From contig SFMI01000009.1 of NCBI GenBank assembly GCA_004554425.1, positions 1 through 26,914 of the forward strand: 26,914 nucleotides of DNA, given 5' to 3'. The DNA comes from Candidatus Saccharimonadota bacterium. GTDB taxonomy: Bacteria > Eremiobacterota > Xenobia > Xenobiales > Xenobiaceae. The notes under the pieces were generated by a model. The model was not told where the DNA came from and did not search any database. It saw only the letters and a program-made list of their open reading frames with translations. The translations under genes and the position numbers were made by a program. Below are positions 1-8,233 of the stretch, piece by piece; the first letter of the stretch is position 1; the number at the start of each line of letters is the position of its first letter.

Positions 1-8
1 TTTAATTA

Positions 9-43
9 TTCTCGCAAACCATCTTAAGTTTCTCGCAAACCAT
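9..43. repeat. Two copies of a 14-nt direct repeat, 21 nt apart
   Basis: The 14-mer TTCTCGCAAACCAT occurs at 9-22 and again at 30-43, so the copies start 21 nt apart, about two helical turns. The sequence between them is AT-rich. Nothing coding is visible here. It could be a pair of protein-binding sites or the end of a longer tandem array that continues left of the window. Confidence 0.5.
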
Positions 44-86
44 TTTATGCGTTATATCAATTTTAATCAGTTATTGTGAAAGGTTC

Positions 87-132
87 TTACAAAAAAGAGT
101 TCCTTTTCTTAAAAAGGAACTCTTTTTTGTAA
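87..132 (-). terminator. Strong intrinsic terminator, probably bidirectional
   Basis: A perfect 21-bp inverted repeat (87-107 against 112-132) with a 4-nt loop carries an A6 run on one arm and a T6 run on the other. It lies 15 nt past the stop of the minus-strand gene 147-560, so it should end that transcript. It could also stop transcription arriving from the left on the plus strand. Confidence 0.9.
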
Positions 133-146
133 GCTATATAGATACC

Positions 147-560
147 TTAGTTGTTGCTTAACTCTTTAGTAAGCTGGCAAATCTGAAGGTAAGCACCTTT
201 CTTGTCGCACAAACCGCCGGCTGCTCCGCTATTGCGGCAGGAAAGTTCTTCTAAGCCGAGCTTACCAATGAAGTATTTGTGTACTTCTTTCTGATCGGCT
301 TTAGGCATACCCTCGAAGAGATCGTTTACTTGATCCAAATAGCCGGGGGTGTGAGAAGAGCAAGTGTGAGCGATGTTGACAGCTTCAGGATACTTATTGG
401 TAATGTCTTCTACCCAGTCGAGTTGTTGAAAACCACGCCAGCCTAAGTGCTGAAGATCCCACTTACTAATAGCTTGGTTGGCTTCTCTCATAACTTCTCC
501 GGCTGATACTTTGCCGCTGAGATTGATAGAAGTAGGTCTGATTCCGCCGATAGCGTCCAT
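147..560 (-). CDS. Small protein of unknown function (137 aa)
   Basis: I do not recognise a family. The product is soluble, without a signal peptide or membrane segment, and has four cysteines in the C-terminal 60% (one in a TCSSH stretch, one after ELS, one after GGL, one near the end). The start is taken at ATG 558-560, giving MDAIGGIRP, because an AAAGGA Shine-Dalgarno sits about 9 nt upstream. An in-frame TTG at 599 has no ribosome site. The gene is flanked by its own elements: a TATAAT box at 669-674, a hairpin plus T-tract in its leader (613-649) and a strong terminator after the stop. It therefore looks like a single-gene transcription unit separate from pepT. Function unknown. Confidence 0.75.
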   Translation of the reverse strand: MDAIGGIRPTSINLSGKVSAGEVMREANQAISKWDLQHLGWRGFQQLDWVEDITNKYPEAVNIAHTCSSHTPGYLDQVNDLFEGMPKADQKEVHKYFIGKLGLEELSCRNSGAAGGLCDKKGAYLQICQLTKELSNN

Positions 561-612
561 AATAGTATTCCTTTCGGTTCGCGATAATAGTGCGCTCAAA
601 AGCGCTGAAGCT

Positions 613-649
613 AAAAAAGTGTCTGCCGTTTGTTGGTAACAAACGACAG
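613..649 (-). terminator. Hairpin with T6 tract in the leader of the 147-560 gene
   Basis: On the minus strand, bases 649-638 and 634-623 form a 12-bp stem (one G-U pair) with a GGT/ACC triloop, followed after a few bases by T6 at 618-613. This is the form of an intrinsic terminator, yet it lies about 50 nt upstream of the start codon and downstream of the TATAAT box at 669-674. It may be an attenuator. Alternatively it may stop read-through from pepT, with a promoter I cannot see closer to the gene. Confidence 0.6.
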
Positions 650-668
650 CCCCTTTATACTTAACTTA

Positions 669-675
669 ATTATAT
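669..675 (-). promoter_or_regulatory. Extended -10 promoter candidate for the 147-560 gene
   Basis: The minus strand reads TGATATAAT, a perfect TATAAT at 674-669 preceded by the TGn extension. No good -35 hexamer is seen at 16-18 nt, which fits an extended -10 promoter. Transcription would start near 662, just before the leader hairpin. Confidence 0.5.
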
Positions 676-744
676 CACCACTGACGGCATTTTTCCCTAT
701 TTTATAGGCAAAAATAAGGAAAAAAACTAATAGCTATGCACAAA

Positions 745-1980
745 TTAGTTGGCTAAGCTATGCTCATACCAGACGTTGGCCAGAGAGAGCAATACTTCTT
801 TAGTTTGCTCGATCTCTTCAACACTAGTCCATTCCAGTCTGGAATGAATATTGTGTTGGCCGCTGGATAAATTCGGAGTAGGTAAGCCCATTTCAGTCAA
901 ACCAGATCCATCAGTACCACCTCTAATAATAGTGCGCTCAGGAGTAATACCCAATTTGCGCATAGCTTCTTCGGCGTAATCTAAAGCTCTGGGCTCTTTT
1001 ACTAAGCCTTCGCGCATATTGCGATACTGTTTGGTTACTTTCACTTTAATGGAAGCGCGAGGATTTTCTGCTGCCAAATTTTCGGCAATATTATTGAGTA
1101 ACTTGGCATATTTGCCTAAAGCTTCAGTCTCAAAATCACGCAAAATGATCTTAATTTCGGTATAGCCCACGGAGCCTTCGAAAGAGTAAGGATGCAAAAA
1201 GCCTTGACGTCCGTCAGAAGTTTCGGGAGTGAGTGTCAGCTTGGGCATTCTAGCGACAAAATCAGCTCCAATAGTCAAAGCATTTACCATATGGCCTTTG
1301 CCGTGGGCTGGGTGAGTGTTGATACCTTCAATAATTACAGTAGCTAAATCGGCTGAGAAAGTTTCGCAATCGATCATAGAGGTGGCGCCACCATCTAAGG
1401 TATAAGCTACATCGGCTTTAATGCGCTCAGGATTCATATGCAAGGTACCTTTGCCGATCTCTTCATCGACAGAGAACACCAAGCGAATTTCACCGTGAGG
1501 CACTTGCGGATTCTTAATTAAGTATTCGGCAGCTTCTACGATAGCGGTTAAACCAGACTTGCAATCACTTCCTAAAAGAGTGGTTCCGTCGGTAGTAATA
1601 AGGGTATGTCCGATAACCGTATTCAGTTCGGGGAACTCTTTAGGATCGAGCTTCTGTGTAGGATCGCCTGGCAAAACTAAAACTTGGCCTTGGTAGTTGG
1701 GCACAACTTGAGGTTTGATATTTTTACTGCTGACCTCTGGAGAAGTGTCGACATGAGCCAGCCAAGCCATAACTGGAATGTTGGGACGGTTGGCGGGAAT
1801 GGTAGCCGTAAGGATACCGTACTCATCCAAGACAACGTCTTGGCAACCCATGGCCATAAGCTCTTCTTTGAGGAGCTTGTTAAACTCAATTTGTACTTCT
1901 GTAGAAGGACTGCTTATGCTGTCTTCATCAGAGTGGGTGTCAATAGATGCATAGCGGCAAAAACGCTCGATTATAGCCAT
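745..1980 (-). CDS. pepT: Peptidase T (M20B tripeptide aminopeptidase)
   Basis: The enzyme releases the N-terminal residue of tripeptides in the cytoplasm, using two metal ions. The 411-residue length matches the family (about 408). Metal and catalytic residues are all in place: H76 and D78 in AHVDTS, D139 in LGSDCKSG, E173-E174 in VDEEIGKG, D196 in TLDGG and H379 in NIHSRLEW, at almost the numbering of the E. coli enzyme. The TLDGG and GTDGS motifs typical of PepT rather than other M20 peptidases are present. The start is ATG 1978-1980. The nearest Shine-Dalgarno (AAAGGAG) is about 16 nt upstream, longer than ideal. It lies 81 nt downstream of an orphan gene on the same strand and may share its transcript. 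Complete and apparently active. Confidence 0.96.
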   Translation of the reverse strand: MAIIERFCRYASIDTHSDEDSISSPSTEVQIEFNKLLKEELMAMGCQDVVLDEYGILTATIPANRPNIPVMAWLAHVDTSPEVSSKNIKPQVVPNYQGQVLVLPGDPTQKLDPKEFPELNTVIGHTLITTDGTTLLGSDCKSGLTAIVEAAEYLIKNPQVPHGEIRLVFSVDEEIGKGTLHMNPERIKADVAYTLDGGATSMIDCETFSADLATVIIEGINTHPAHGKGHMVNALTIGADFVARMPKLTLTPETSDGRQGFLHPYSFEGSVGYTEIKIILRDFETEALGKYAKLLNNIAENLAAENPRASIKVKVTKQYRNMREGLVKEPRALDYAEEAMRKLGITPERTIIRGGTDGSGLTEMGLPTPNLSSGQHNIHSRLEWTSVEEIEQTKEVLLSLANVWYEHSLAN

Positions 1981-2061
1981 TATTGGATTATCTATTCTCC
2001 TTTATTTTTTTAAGCTTACTTGAGTTCAAAGCCAATTGGACGCAAACAGCTTGATAAACTT

Positions 2062-3495
2062 CTATTCTGAAAATTCTTCCAATTGTATGAGCATATTGTC
2101 TGGATCGGTTTGGCGATCAGCTAAAGAAGGAGTAATTCCTATGTTTATATTTTCCTTGGGAGTAATATTTACAGTATAAACTTCAAAGCGAGCATTACGG
2201 GTTTGCTTATGTACAGGAGGATATTGCCAACCGTACACTTGGTCGCGTTTTAAATTGGCCTTAGGCTGAGGCAAATCTACTAAACTCTGACCCAGACAGA
2301 AGCAAGCTTCGTCATTTTTTAAGTTGCGAATGGTACAATCGGCCAAATCAACTTGAGCATCTGAATCTGGATCCATAATAGCCAAAGGGGCGATTAGCAT
2401 CATATTATCTTCCCAATATAGGCCTTCGATACTTAATTTTAATTTTAAGTGGAAAGGAGGTAACTCTTCGTCTACTTTAGTTGGTAAAGAACATATGTTT
2501 TTAGGATCAAAGTCATAGAGCCAAGGGTTTGGCAAAGGTAATTCTATCACTTTATATATAGATAATTGATTGGGAATACTCTCCTCTGCAAATTGTGGAG
2601 GATAAAAATGGTAAAATTTATTATTCAATACGCCTAAAGGTCCATAAACTTCACCAATTTCGGCGCTGGCAACTAGTTGTTGTCCATCTTCAACCTGATC
2701 GAGAGTCATGCGCACTACGGGAGGAGAAAAACTGTCTAGCAAACCTTCGTTGCTTAGTTTCATAATCAACTGATCGGGAGAAGATACTTCCCAAAGCAAG
2801 TCGTGCAATTGATTTAGATCGGCAAAACGGTTTGTATCAGATAAAAAGCGACTAGAAAGGCGCCAACCAGTAATGCCTCGGTCTAAGTATTCTAAGAACA
2901 TATGAGAGGAGCCAATATTGACTTCTTGGGCCAAATGATAGCGCTTGGCGTAAGTCCAGGTTTGACTGCGTCTGGGGCAATCAACATCGAAAGCCCAACA
3001 TCCGGCAATAGTGCCTATGGGAATAGGAGTCATAGGATCGTCCGGTTCTTCCCAAGCCATAACATGTACTGCCTGTTGGTCTCCCATAGAAGCAAAAGGA
3101 TCGACCATAGTGTGTAAATATGATAAGCCTGGGCCTGCCGGTTCGAGACGTTGGATCTCTAGGCGAACATGCTTAGCTTGGGGAGACATAGGGCCGAAAA
3201 AGAGCAAAATACGATGCTCCGGATAGCCAGTCTCTTTGGCTCCTTCTTCGGAAAGTTCAAAGACATCTAGCAGTGGCTGGGCTCTGTCCAGATCGTCAGT
3301 TAGCCAGGCTCGGGAAATTTGTGAACTATTTAAGTCTGGCCAAGCTTTTAGGCAAGCATAGGTGCCTATAGAATCGTAGAGGATCCAGCCTAAATTAAAA
3401 TTGATGGCAAAATCTTCGCAATCTGAGCCCAAGCGCACAAAAGCGCCTAACTTCTTGGCCAATTCCAGACCTTCGATTTTATCTTTGTACTTCAC
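2062..3495 (-). CDS. Protein of unknown function (477 aa)
   Basis: I do not recognise a family. The protein is soluble, acidic and rich in Pro and Trp, with no signal peptide or membrane segment. The N-terminal 170 residues and the C-terminal part (roughly 290-477, predicted mostly beta from its alternating hydrophobics) look like two domains. The start is GTG 3493-3495 with an AAGGA ribosome site 9 nt upstream. An ATG inside that site is in another frame. It begins 81 nt after squalene-hopene cyclase and ends 81 nt before pepT, all on one strand with no clear terminator between. A shared transcript is likely, but a shared function is not implied. Confidence 0.8.
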   Translation of the reverse strand: MKYKDKIEGLELAKKLGAFVRLGSDCEDFAINFNLGWILYDSIGTYACLKAWPDLNSSQISRAWLTDDLDRAQPLLDVFELSEEGAKETGYPEHRILLFFGPMSPQAKHVRLEIQRLEPAGPGLSYLHTMVDPFASMGDQQAVHVMAWEEPDDPMTPIPIGTIAGCWAFDVDCPRRSQTWTYAKRYHLAQEVNIGSSHMFLEYLDRGITGWRLSSRFLSDTNRFADLNQLHDLLWEVSSPDQLIMKLSNEGLLDSFSPPVVRMTLDQVEDGQQLVASAEIGEVYGPLGVLNNKFYHFYPPQFAEESIPNQLSIYKVIELPLPNPWLYDFDPKNICSLPTKVDEELPPFHLKLKLSIEGLYWEDNMMLIAPLAIMDPDSDAQVDLADCTIRNLKNDEACFCLGQSLVDLPQPKANLKRDQVYGWQYPPVHKQTRNARFEVYTVNITPKENINIGITPSLADRQTDPDNMLIQLEEFSE

Positions 3496-3576
3496 AAATT
3501 TCCATCCTTAAATTTGGCAAAAAGAGGCGCTTTACATCTCAGTTAGTTTGGTTTATAAGCAAGCTGCCAACTTTTT

Positions 3577-5712
3577 TTAGCGTTGGTGGCTGGGGAGAGA
3601 AAAGTGCTTTAAAGCTCTACCCAGGGCCATCATGGGGAAGTAATGGCGATACATGGCATAGCTGAGCATAAAGCCGCGGCTAAGCTCTTGGCCTTGATTT
3701 AATACGGAACCGCTTTTTATTTCGGTGCGAGCACCAGCACCGTAGCCGGGGAAACCTGTGCCAGTATATTCTTTTTGCTCCCAAGTTCCGTCTTTCTGGT
3801 TGGTTATAAGCCAATTTAAGCCGCGCACGATCGCTTGGTCGTAGCTATGATCTCCTAAAGCCAATAAGCCCATGAGAGCCCAGCCAGTCTGACTGGGAGT
3901 AGTTTTTCCTTGCCCTTTGAGATTGGGAGCCATGTAAGTGGCGCAAGATTCACCCCAGCCGCCATCTTCGTGTTGCACAGACACGAGCCAATCGGCAGCT
4001 TTTTTCACCCAAGGGCTTTGCATATCGACGCCGACGGCTTGGAGGGCCGGCAAAATCAGTCCTGTACCGTATATATAGTTGACGCCCCAACGGCCAAACC
4101 AGCTGCCGTCGGTTTCTTGCTCGTTGCGCAAATATTCTACAGCTTTGCGAACCATCATGTTATTGTGAATCTTTTGCCCGGCGGTACCGTAAGCTTCAAT
4201 GACATGGGCAGTAACGTCAGCTGAAGGGGGATCGAGCACTTCACCAAAATCGCAGAACGGTATTTGACAAACTAAATCGCAAGTGTTGTCTTTGTCGAAG
4301 GCTCCCCAAGCGCCATTGCTGGAGCGCAAGGCTCTAAGCCAGCGGAAACCGCGCTTTAAAGCTACATCTATTTCTACCGGGCTGGCAGCTTGGTCGCGGT
4401 AGCGCATTAAAGCGGTTAAAGCTACAGCCGCATCGTCAACGTCTGGATAACAATCGTTTTCGTACTCGAAGGCCCAACCGCCGGGCTCAACACCAGGGCT
4501 ATTTATTTGCCAATCGCCTCTTGATAAGATTTGCTCATCTAAGGTGTAGCGTAAAGCCTTTTGCACCATTTCTTGGTGTCCGTCGGTGCCGCAATCGCTT
4601 AAAGCTACTAAGCTCAAAACCGTATCCCAAACTGGTGAAGTGCAGCATTGCAAATAAGTGCCTTGTTCCGTTTTGAAAGCCCAAGGCTCGTTGAAGGCTT
4701 GTAAACCGGCTTTCATCACTGGGTGTTTTAATGAGTAGCCTTGAGTGTATAAACCTACTAAGGCATAGATCCAAGGAGGCTGAATGCCTGCCCAGCAACC
4801 ATCATTTTCTTGACGCTCGATAATCCACTGTTCGCAGAGCTTTAAAGCCATTTTGCGCAAGGGCTTAATAGGTGATTTTGTAGTGTAAAGGCCCAAAAGT
4901 TTGTCGGCTGCGGCAAAGAACTTACCCCAAGGAGTGGTTGCTTTGGGCAATGAGTAGTCCATTTTGTCGCGTCCCTGAGGGAAGAGCTCGTCCAAGCGTT
5001 TCTCAGCGGGTAGCTTTTTGACGGGATGATCGGCCGAAATTAGGCATAATGACACAATGGTGGCTCGTCCCCAACTGGCAAATTTGTATAAGTTGATAGG
5101 AAACCAATTAGGTAAGAGGACAATTTCCGGCGGTAAGTTGGGGCAAGCCTCCCAGGGCCATTCTCCCAAAAGGGCCAGCCAGAAACGAGTAAATACTCTT
5201 ATATGCTTTAAGCCACCTTTAGATAAAATCCATTCCCTGGCTTGACGCATATGTGATTCTTCAGGAGAATGGCCAGCTATTCTTAAAGCTACATAACTTT
5301 CAACTGTAGCGTTAATGTCTCCCAGCTTGGAATCATAGTAGACGCTCCAAGAGCCGTCTGGACGCTGCTCACTGAGAATAGAGCTCACTACATCGTCATA
5401 CTTAGGATCATCTGTAATGCCAAGGAAGTACATGGCAATAATCCACTCGGCTTCAATCGCTGAGTTCGTTTTTAAAAAGCCTGCCCAGTAACCGCGCTCG
5501 GTTTGTTCTTTCTTGAGCCAATTTACGGCTGAATCGATGGTTGTATTAAGTGATTGCGCCCAAGCATTGCGCTCTTGCTCGCTGGCAAAGGTAGCTCCTT
5601 GGGTAGCAAAAATGGGAGGCTCAGGCAGGACGACTTCCTGCGGTTGACCTAAATTTTCGGATTTGCAGCTGAATAATTTTTCAGCGGGGGTAGATATGTT
5701 GCTGTCGGTCAT
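3577..5712 (-). CDS. shc: Squalene-hopene cyclase
   Basis: This class II triterpene cyclase folds squalene into hopene/hopanol, a monotopic membrane reaction in hopanoid synthesis. The acid motif D424-V-D-D427 contains the proton-donating aspartate. It is followed by Ala-Ala where Thr-Ala is common, a substitution I regard as tolerated. QW-type repeats are clear (DGSWFGRW, EDGGWGES, KDGTWEQ), as are the conserved IPFCDFGEV, GVNYIYGTG and TGTGFPGYG stretches. The last is followed by the insert found in one branch of bacterial SHCs, and then RHYFPMMALGRA. The start is ATG 5710-5712 with AAGGAG 12 nt upstream. Starting further upstream would overlap the preceding gene. This gives 711 residues, normal for the long SHC subtype. 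The gene begins 16 nt after a small membrane protein, so the two are probably co-transcribed. No hpn genes are nearby. Confidence 0.96.
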   Translation of the reverse strand: MTDSNISTPAEKLFSCKSENLGQPQEVVLPEPPIFATQGATFASEQERNAWAQSLNTTIDSAVNWLKKEQTERGYWAGFLKTNSAIEAEWIIAMYFLGITDDPKYDDVVSSILSEQRPDGSWSVYYDSKLGDINATVESYVALRIAGHSPEESHMRQAREWILSKGGLKHIRVFTRFWLALLGEWPWEACPNLPPEIVLLPNWFPINLYKFASWGRATIVSLCLISADHPVKKLPAEKRLDELFPQGRDKMDYSLPKATTPWGKFFAAADKLLGLYTTKSPIKPLRKMALKLCEQWIIERQENDGCWAGIQPPWIYALVGLYTQGYSLKHPVMKAGLQAFNEPWAFKTEQGTYLQCCTSPVWDTVLSLVALSDCGTDGHQEMVQKALRYTLDEQILSRGDWQINSPGVEPGGWAFEYENDCYPDVDDAAVALTALMRYRDQAASPVEIDVALKRGFRWLRALRSSNGAWGAFDKDNTCDLVCQIPFCDFGEVLDPPSADVTAHVIEAYGTAGQKIHNNMMVRKAVEYLRNEQETDGSWFGRWGVNYIYGTGLILPALQAVGVDMQSPWVKKAADWLVSVQHEDGGWGESCATYMAPNLKGQGKTTPSQTGWALMGLLALGDHSYDQAIVRGLNWLITNQKDGTWEQKEYTGTGFPGYGAGARTEIKSGSVLNQGQELSRGFMLSYAMYRHYFPMMALGRALKHFSLPSHQR

Positions 5713-5728
5713 GCTGGGCGATATCTCC

Positions 5729-6151
5729 TTAATGATCATTGTCGGCATCAGTATGAAGCTTAAAAAACTGTTCGGCTCGCTTTTGCTCACTGGTTTGAAG
5801 TAGCTTGAGACGTCCTAAAACATCTGTCACAAACGCGATGACGAAAACAATACTAAGAGCAAAAGCTTGGTTCCATTGCCGGTTGTAGGCGTCTAAGGCT
5901 CCTTGATCGGCAGGCGGAGCGTTCTCTGGACGCGGTTGTAAAAACTGAGGATCTAGCGTATGAATTAAATAGGCTACGGCGACGATAGTAACTATCTTGA
6001 GTGCACGAGCTATAAACCAAACAGATAAGAAACTGTGGTTGATGCCGTTTTTTTTCTCGCGACGCACAAAATAAAAGTCGCTTATTAGCATACAAACGGC
6101 GATTACTAGCAATATTACGGGTACAACTCCGCAAACTAAGGTATAAGCCAC
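5729..6151 (-). CDS. Small membrane protein of unknown function upstream of shc
   Basis: The 140-residue product has three predicted membrane segments, at about residues 3-27, 40-63 and 95-114. A short basic loop (VRREKKNG) lies between the first two, and a Pro/Asp-rich loop between the last two. The C-terminal tail is charged and probably cytoplasmic. I do not recognise a family. The start is GTG 6149-6151 with AGGTG directly upstream. Its stop is 16 nt before the squalene-hopene cyclase start, the tightest spacing on this strand, so the two are very likely translated from one message. A role in hopanoid delivery or in holding the cyclase at the membrane is possible but only inferred from position. 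Confidence 0.8.
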   Translation of the reverse strand: MAYTLVCGVVPVILLVIAVCMLISDFYFVRREKKNGINHSFLSVWFIARALKIVTIVAVAYLIHTLDPQFLQPRPENAPPADQGALDAYNRQWNQAFALSIVFVIAFVTDVLGRLKLLQTSEQKRAEQFFKLHTDADNDH

Positions 6152-6200
6152 AATTCACCTGCTCGTAAAAACAATTTGGAATGGGCAACTGAAAGCAGAA

Positions 6201-6206
6201 AATATA
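6201..6206 (-). promoter_or_regulatory. Weak -10 candidate for the membrane protein/shc unit
   Basis: The 170-nt gap 6152-6322 holds no gene. On the minus strand TATATT lies 50 nt upstream of the GTG start of the membrane protein. No convincing -35 hexamer is at the right distance. I see no strong terminator for the kinase gene in this gap. Confidence 0.3.
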
Positions 6207-6322
6207 TGCTGCGCCGATAAGAGACTGTAAAAAGGAGCGCCCAACCCAGGGGCCGTTTTCTCCTCTGTTTGGCAAAAACCTTTAGGGCAAAAAGTCCAAC
6301 TGGCTGGCGAGTAAAGACAACC

Positions 6323-8086
6323 TTAAGCTAAGCCTACTACGCGATATATTTCTACTGGAGCAGTACGGTTTCGAACATATATTTTGCGCACAAATTTAGC
6401 GTTTATGCCCTCGTCGAGGCTGTCGCCGCAAATAAAAATTTCGTTAGGCCTACTGTTAGAAAGGTTGCTTAATCTGGTGGCTCCGGAAAGTAAGTCACGC
6501 ATATTCTCGATGGTAAATGGACCTCTAGCTAAGGCTGGCTTTACCAATCCTGAGTAGATACCGGAAGCGATAGGGGGAAGCCTTAGTAAATTATAATTTT
6601 GTCCAAGCTGGCGAAGGCTCATTCTAGTGCGGATAATGGAGCGAACGGCTCTCAAGCCAGCATATTCATCTATAAAAGCTGCTTTTACGTTGGCTCCCTC
6701 GTTGAGAATGACAAAGCCACCGTTTATTTCGACGGCTTCGCGCATAATTTGGCTAATATGGGCGGCCAATTTTGTTAGAGATAAGGTCGGTAAGGGTAAA
6801 TTCTTTAAAGAGGCGGTCATTGTTAATACCGTAACTAACGGAGGTACGGTAGGCTCTTTCGACTCGATAATGCTTTTTAACGAATGAACCGGAGCCTGAT
6901 TCTCTGGCCTTTCTGGATGATGCATCGCAACTTCATCTTGCAAGTCGCTAAGCAATTCTTCTTCTCTGGAATACGAATCGAGTATATGGTCATCCTGATG
7001 GCTGTGAATAAATTGCTCAGACAGATCTTCACGGTCTACTTGCTCGGCTCCCAACTTTTGGGCCTCTTCCCAAATGTCTCCGGTAGCAGAGGAAAAAGGA
7101 TCACTTACCTGAGGCAAATTCCGAATTTTATCTTCGCTAAGTGGGCTAGGACGCTCTGCAGCAGGCAGTACTCTCTCTTTTGGTGTGTCATAGGAAAGAG
7201 ACTTAGGCATTTCTATGTTCTGCTCGGGGGAAACATAATGGACTGAGCCTATGCGCAACATTCTGACGACTTGGATTAGCTTTTCTTTTAAGACTAGGGC
7301 TGAATTGGGACGATACTTCGGGTTTTTGTTCATCAGCCACATGATTATTTGCTCTATTTCGATAGGCAAATGAGGATCTACCGAAGTGGGACGCTGAGCC
7401 TTGTCATATACTTGCATACGCAAAATAGCCGCAGCGTCTTCGGCAGAAAAAGGGGTTATACCACAGAAAATTTCATACAAAATAACGCCCACGGCGTATA
7501 GATCAGAGCGCAAATCGGCTTCTTTGCCTTGGGCTTGTTCTGGGGACATATAGGTGCACGTGCCCAGAGCTGTGCCTGACTTAGTTAGAGCTGTTAAGTC
7601 TGCGGCGAAGCTTATTTTTGCCAAGCCGAAATCTAGCACTTTTATATGGCCGAGATGATTGACGAAAATATTGTCAGGTTTTAAATCACGATGAATAATG
7701 CCGCGGCTATGGGCATGATAAAGAGCGTCGCATAGCTCAGCAGTCAAAAGTAAAATTTTCTCTGGAGTAGGGCGGTAAGCTCTCACATAATAGCGCAAAG
7801 ACTTACCTGTCAGCAGCTCCATAACAATGAAAGGGCGACCGTGAAAAGTACCATATTCATATACTTTCACTATGCCGGGATGATTGAGCTTCTGGGCTGC
7901 TTGAGCTTCGCGGGCAAAACGCTTGCGGGACGATTCCCTTTCACACAGAGCAGGAAGCAGTAATTTGACAGCCACATCCTGTCCGGTTACTCTGTCTAAA
8001 GCACGATAGACTTCACCCATGCCGCCGCTGCCTAAGCGCTCTAACAGCATGTATCTATTTTCTATAACTTGGCCGTCTATTTCCAT
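6323..8086 (-). CDS. Ser/Thr protein kinase with a C-terminal cyclase-like domain
   Basis: This is a Hanks-type kinase that phosphorylates Ser/Thr on unknown substrates. The kinase domain spans residues 10-275: glycine loop GSGGMGEV (19-26), ATP lysine K41, helix C glutamate E60, catalytic HRDLKPDN (D134), DFG (D152), activation segment and SPEQ (181-184). All key residues are present, so it should be active. A variable acidic linker follows (about 280-410). Residues 415-585 match the outline of the class III adenylate cyclase domain: VTVL start, INGGFVILNEG, the GIYSG stretch, DLLSGATRLSN, PNEIFICGDSL and a terminal APVEIYRV. However, both metal-binding aspartates are absent. No membrane segment is seen, so it is cytoplasmic. 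The ribosome site before ATG 8084-8086 is weak (GTGAG). It is separated from the upstream transglutaminase-like gene by a strong terminator only about 40 nt before its start. Confidence 0.92.
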   Translation of the reverse strand: MEIDGQVIENRYMLLERLGSGGMGEVYRALDRVTGQDVAVKLLLPALCERESSRKRFAREAQAAQKLNHPGIVKVYEYGTFHGRPFIVMELLTGKSLRYYVRAYRPTPEKILLLTAELCDALYHAHSRGIIHRDLKPDNIFVNHLGHIKVLDFGLAKISFAADLTALTKSGTALGTCTYMSPEQAQGKEADLRSDLYAVGVILYEIFCGITPFSAEDAAAILRMQVYDKAQRPTSVDPHLPIEIEQIIMWLMNKNPKYRPNSALVLKEKLIQVVRMLRIGSVHYVSPEQNIEMPKSLSYDTPKERVLPAAERPSPLSEDKIRNLPQVSDPFSSATGDIWEEAQKLGAEQVDREDLSEQFIHSHQDDHILDSYSREEELLSDLQDEVAMHHPERPENQAPVHSLKSIIESKEPTVPPLVTVLTMTASLKNLPLPTLSLTKLAAHISQIMREAVEINGGFVILNEGANVKAAFIDEYAGLRAVRSIIRTRMSLRQLGQNYNLLRLPPIASGIYSGLVKPALARGPFTIENMRDLLSGATRLSNLSNSRPNEIFICGDSLDEGINAKFVRKIYVRNRTAPVEIYRVVGLA

Positions 8087-8127
8087 CTTAAACTCACGAT
8101 TGATTGTTCTATCTCGGCTGACAACAG

Positions 8128-8175
8128 AAAAAGGCGGGGGCCGATTTGCGCTGTGGAAGAATCGGCACGCCCCGC
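8128..8175 (-). terminator. Strong intrinsic terminator after the transglutaminase-like gene
   Basis: On the minus strand a GCGGGG/CCCCGC stem (8170-8175 with 8134-8139) stacks on GCCGATT/AATCGGC (8160-8166 with 8140-8146), with a 3-nt bulge, and T5 follows at 8132-8128. It ends the transcript of the 8234-11683 gene and lies close upstream of the kinase start. Confidence 0.85.
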
Positions 8176-8233
8176 TTTGTTTCCCCCCTTTATTGTTTTT
8201 TCTTAAGAGTTAGCTTGTGGCTCTCAACAAAAG

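Noticed and set aside
5713..5790. Upstream start for squalene-hopene cyclase adding 26 residues
   Set aside because: It would overlap the preceding membrane-protein gene, and the AAGGAG ribosome site lies inside that extension, serving ATG 5712.
5853..6275. Second frame over the small membrane protein
   Set aside because: It is Cys/Arg/Ser rich with no membrane pattern. The overlapping frame 5729-6151 has coherent hydrophobic segments and a ribosome site.
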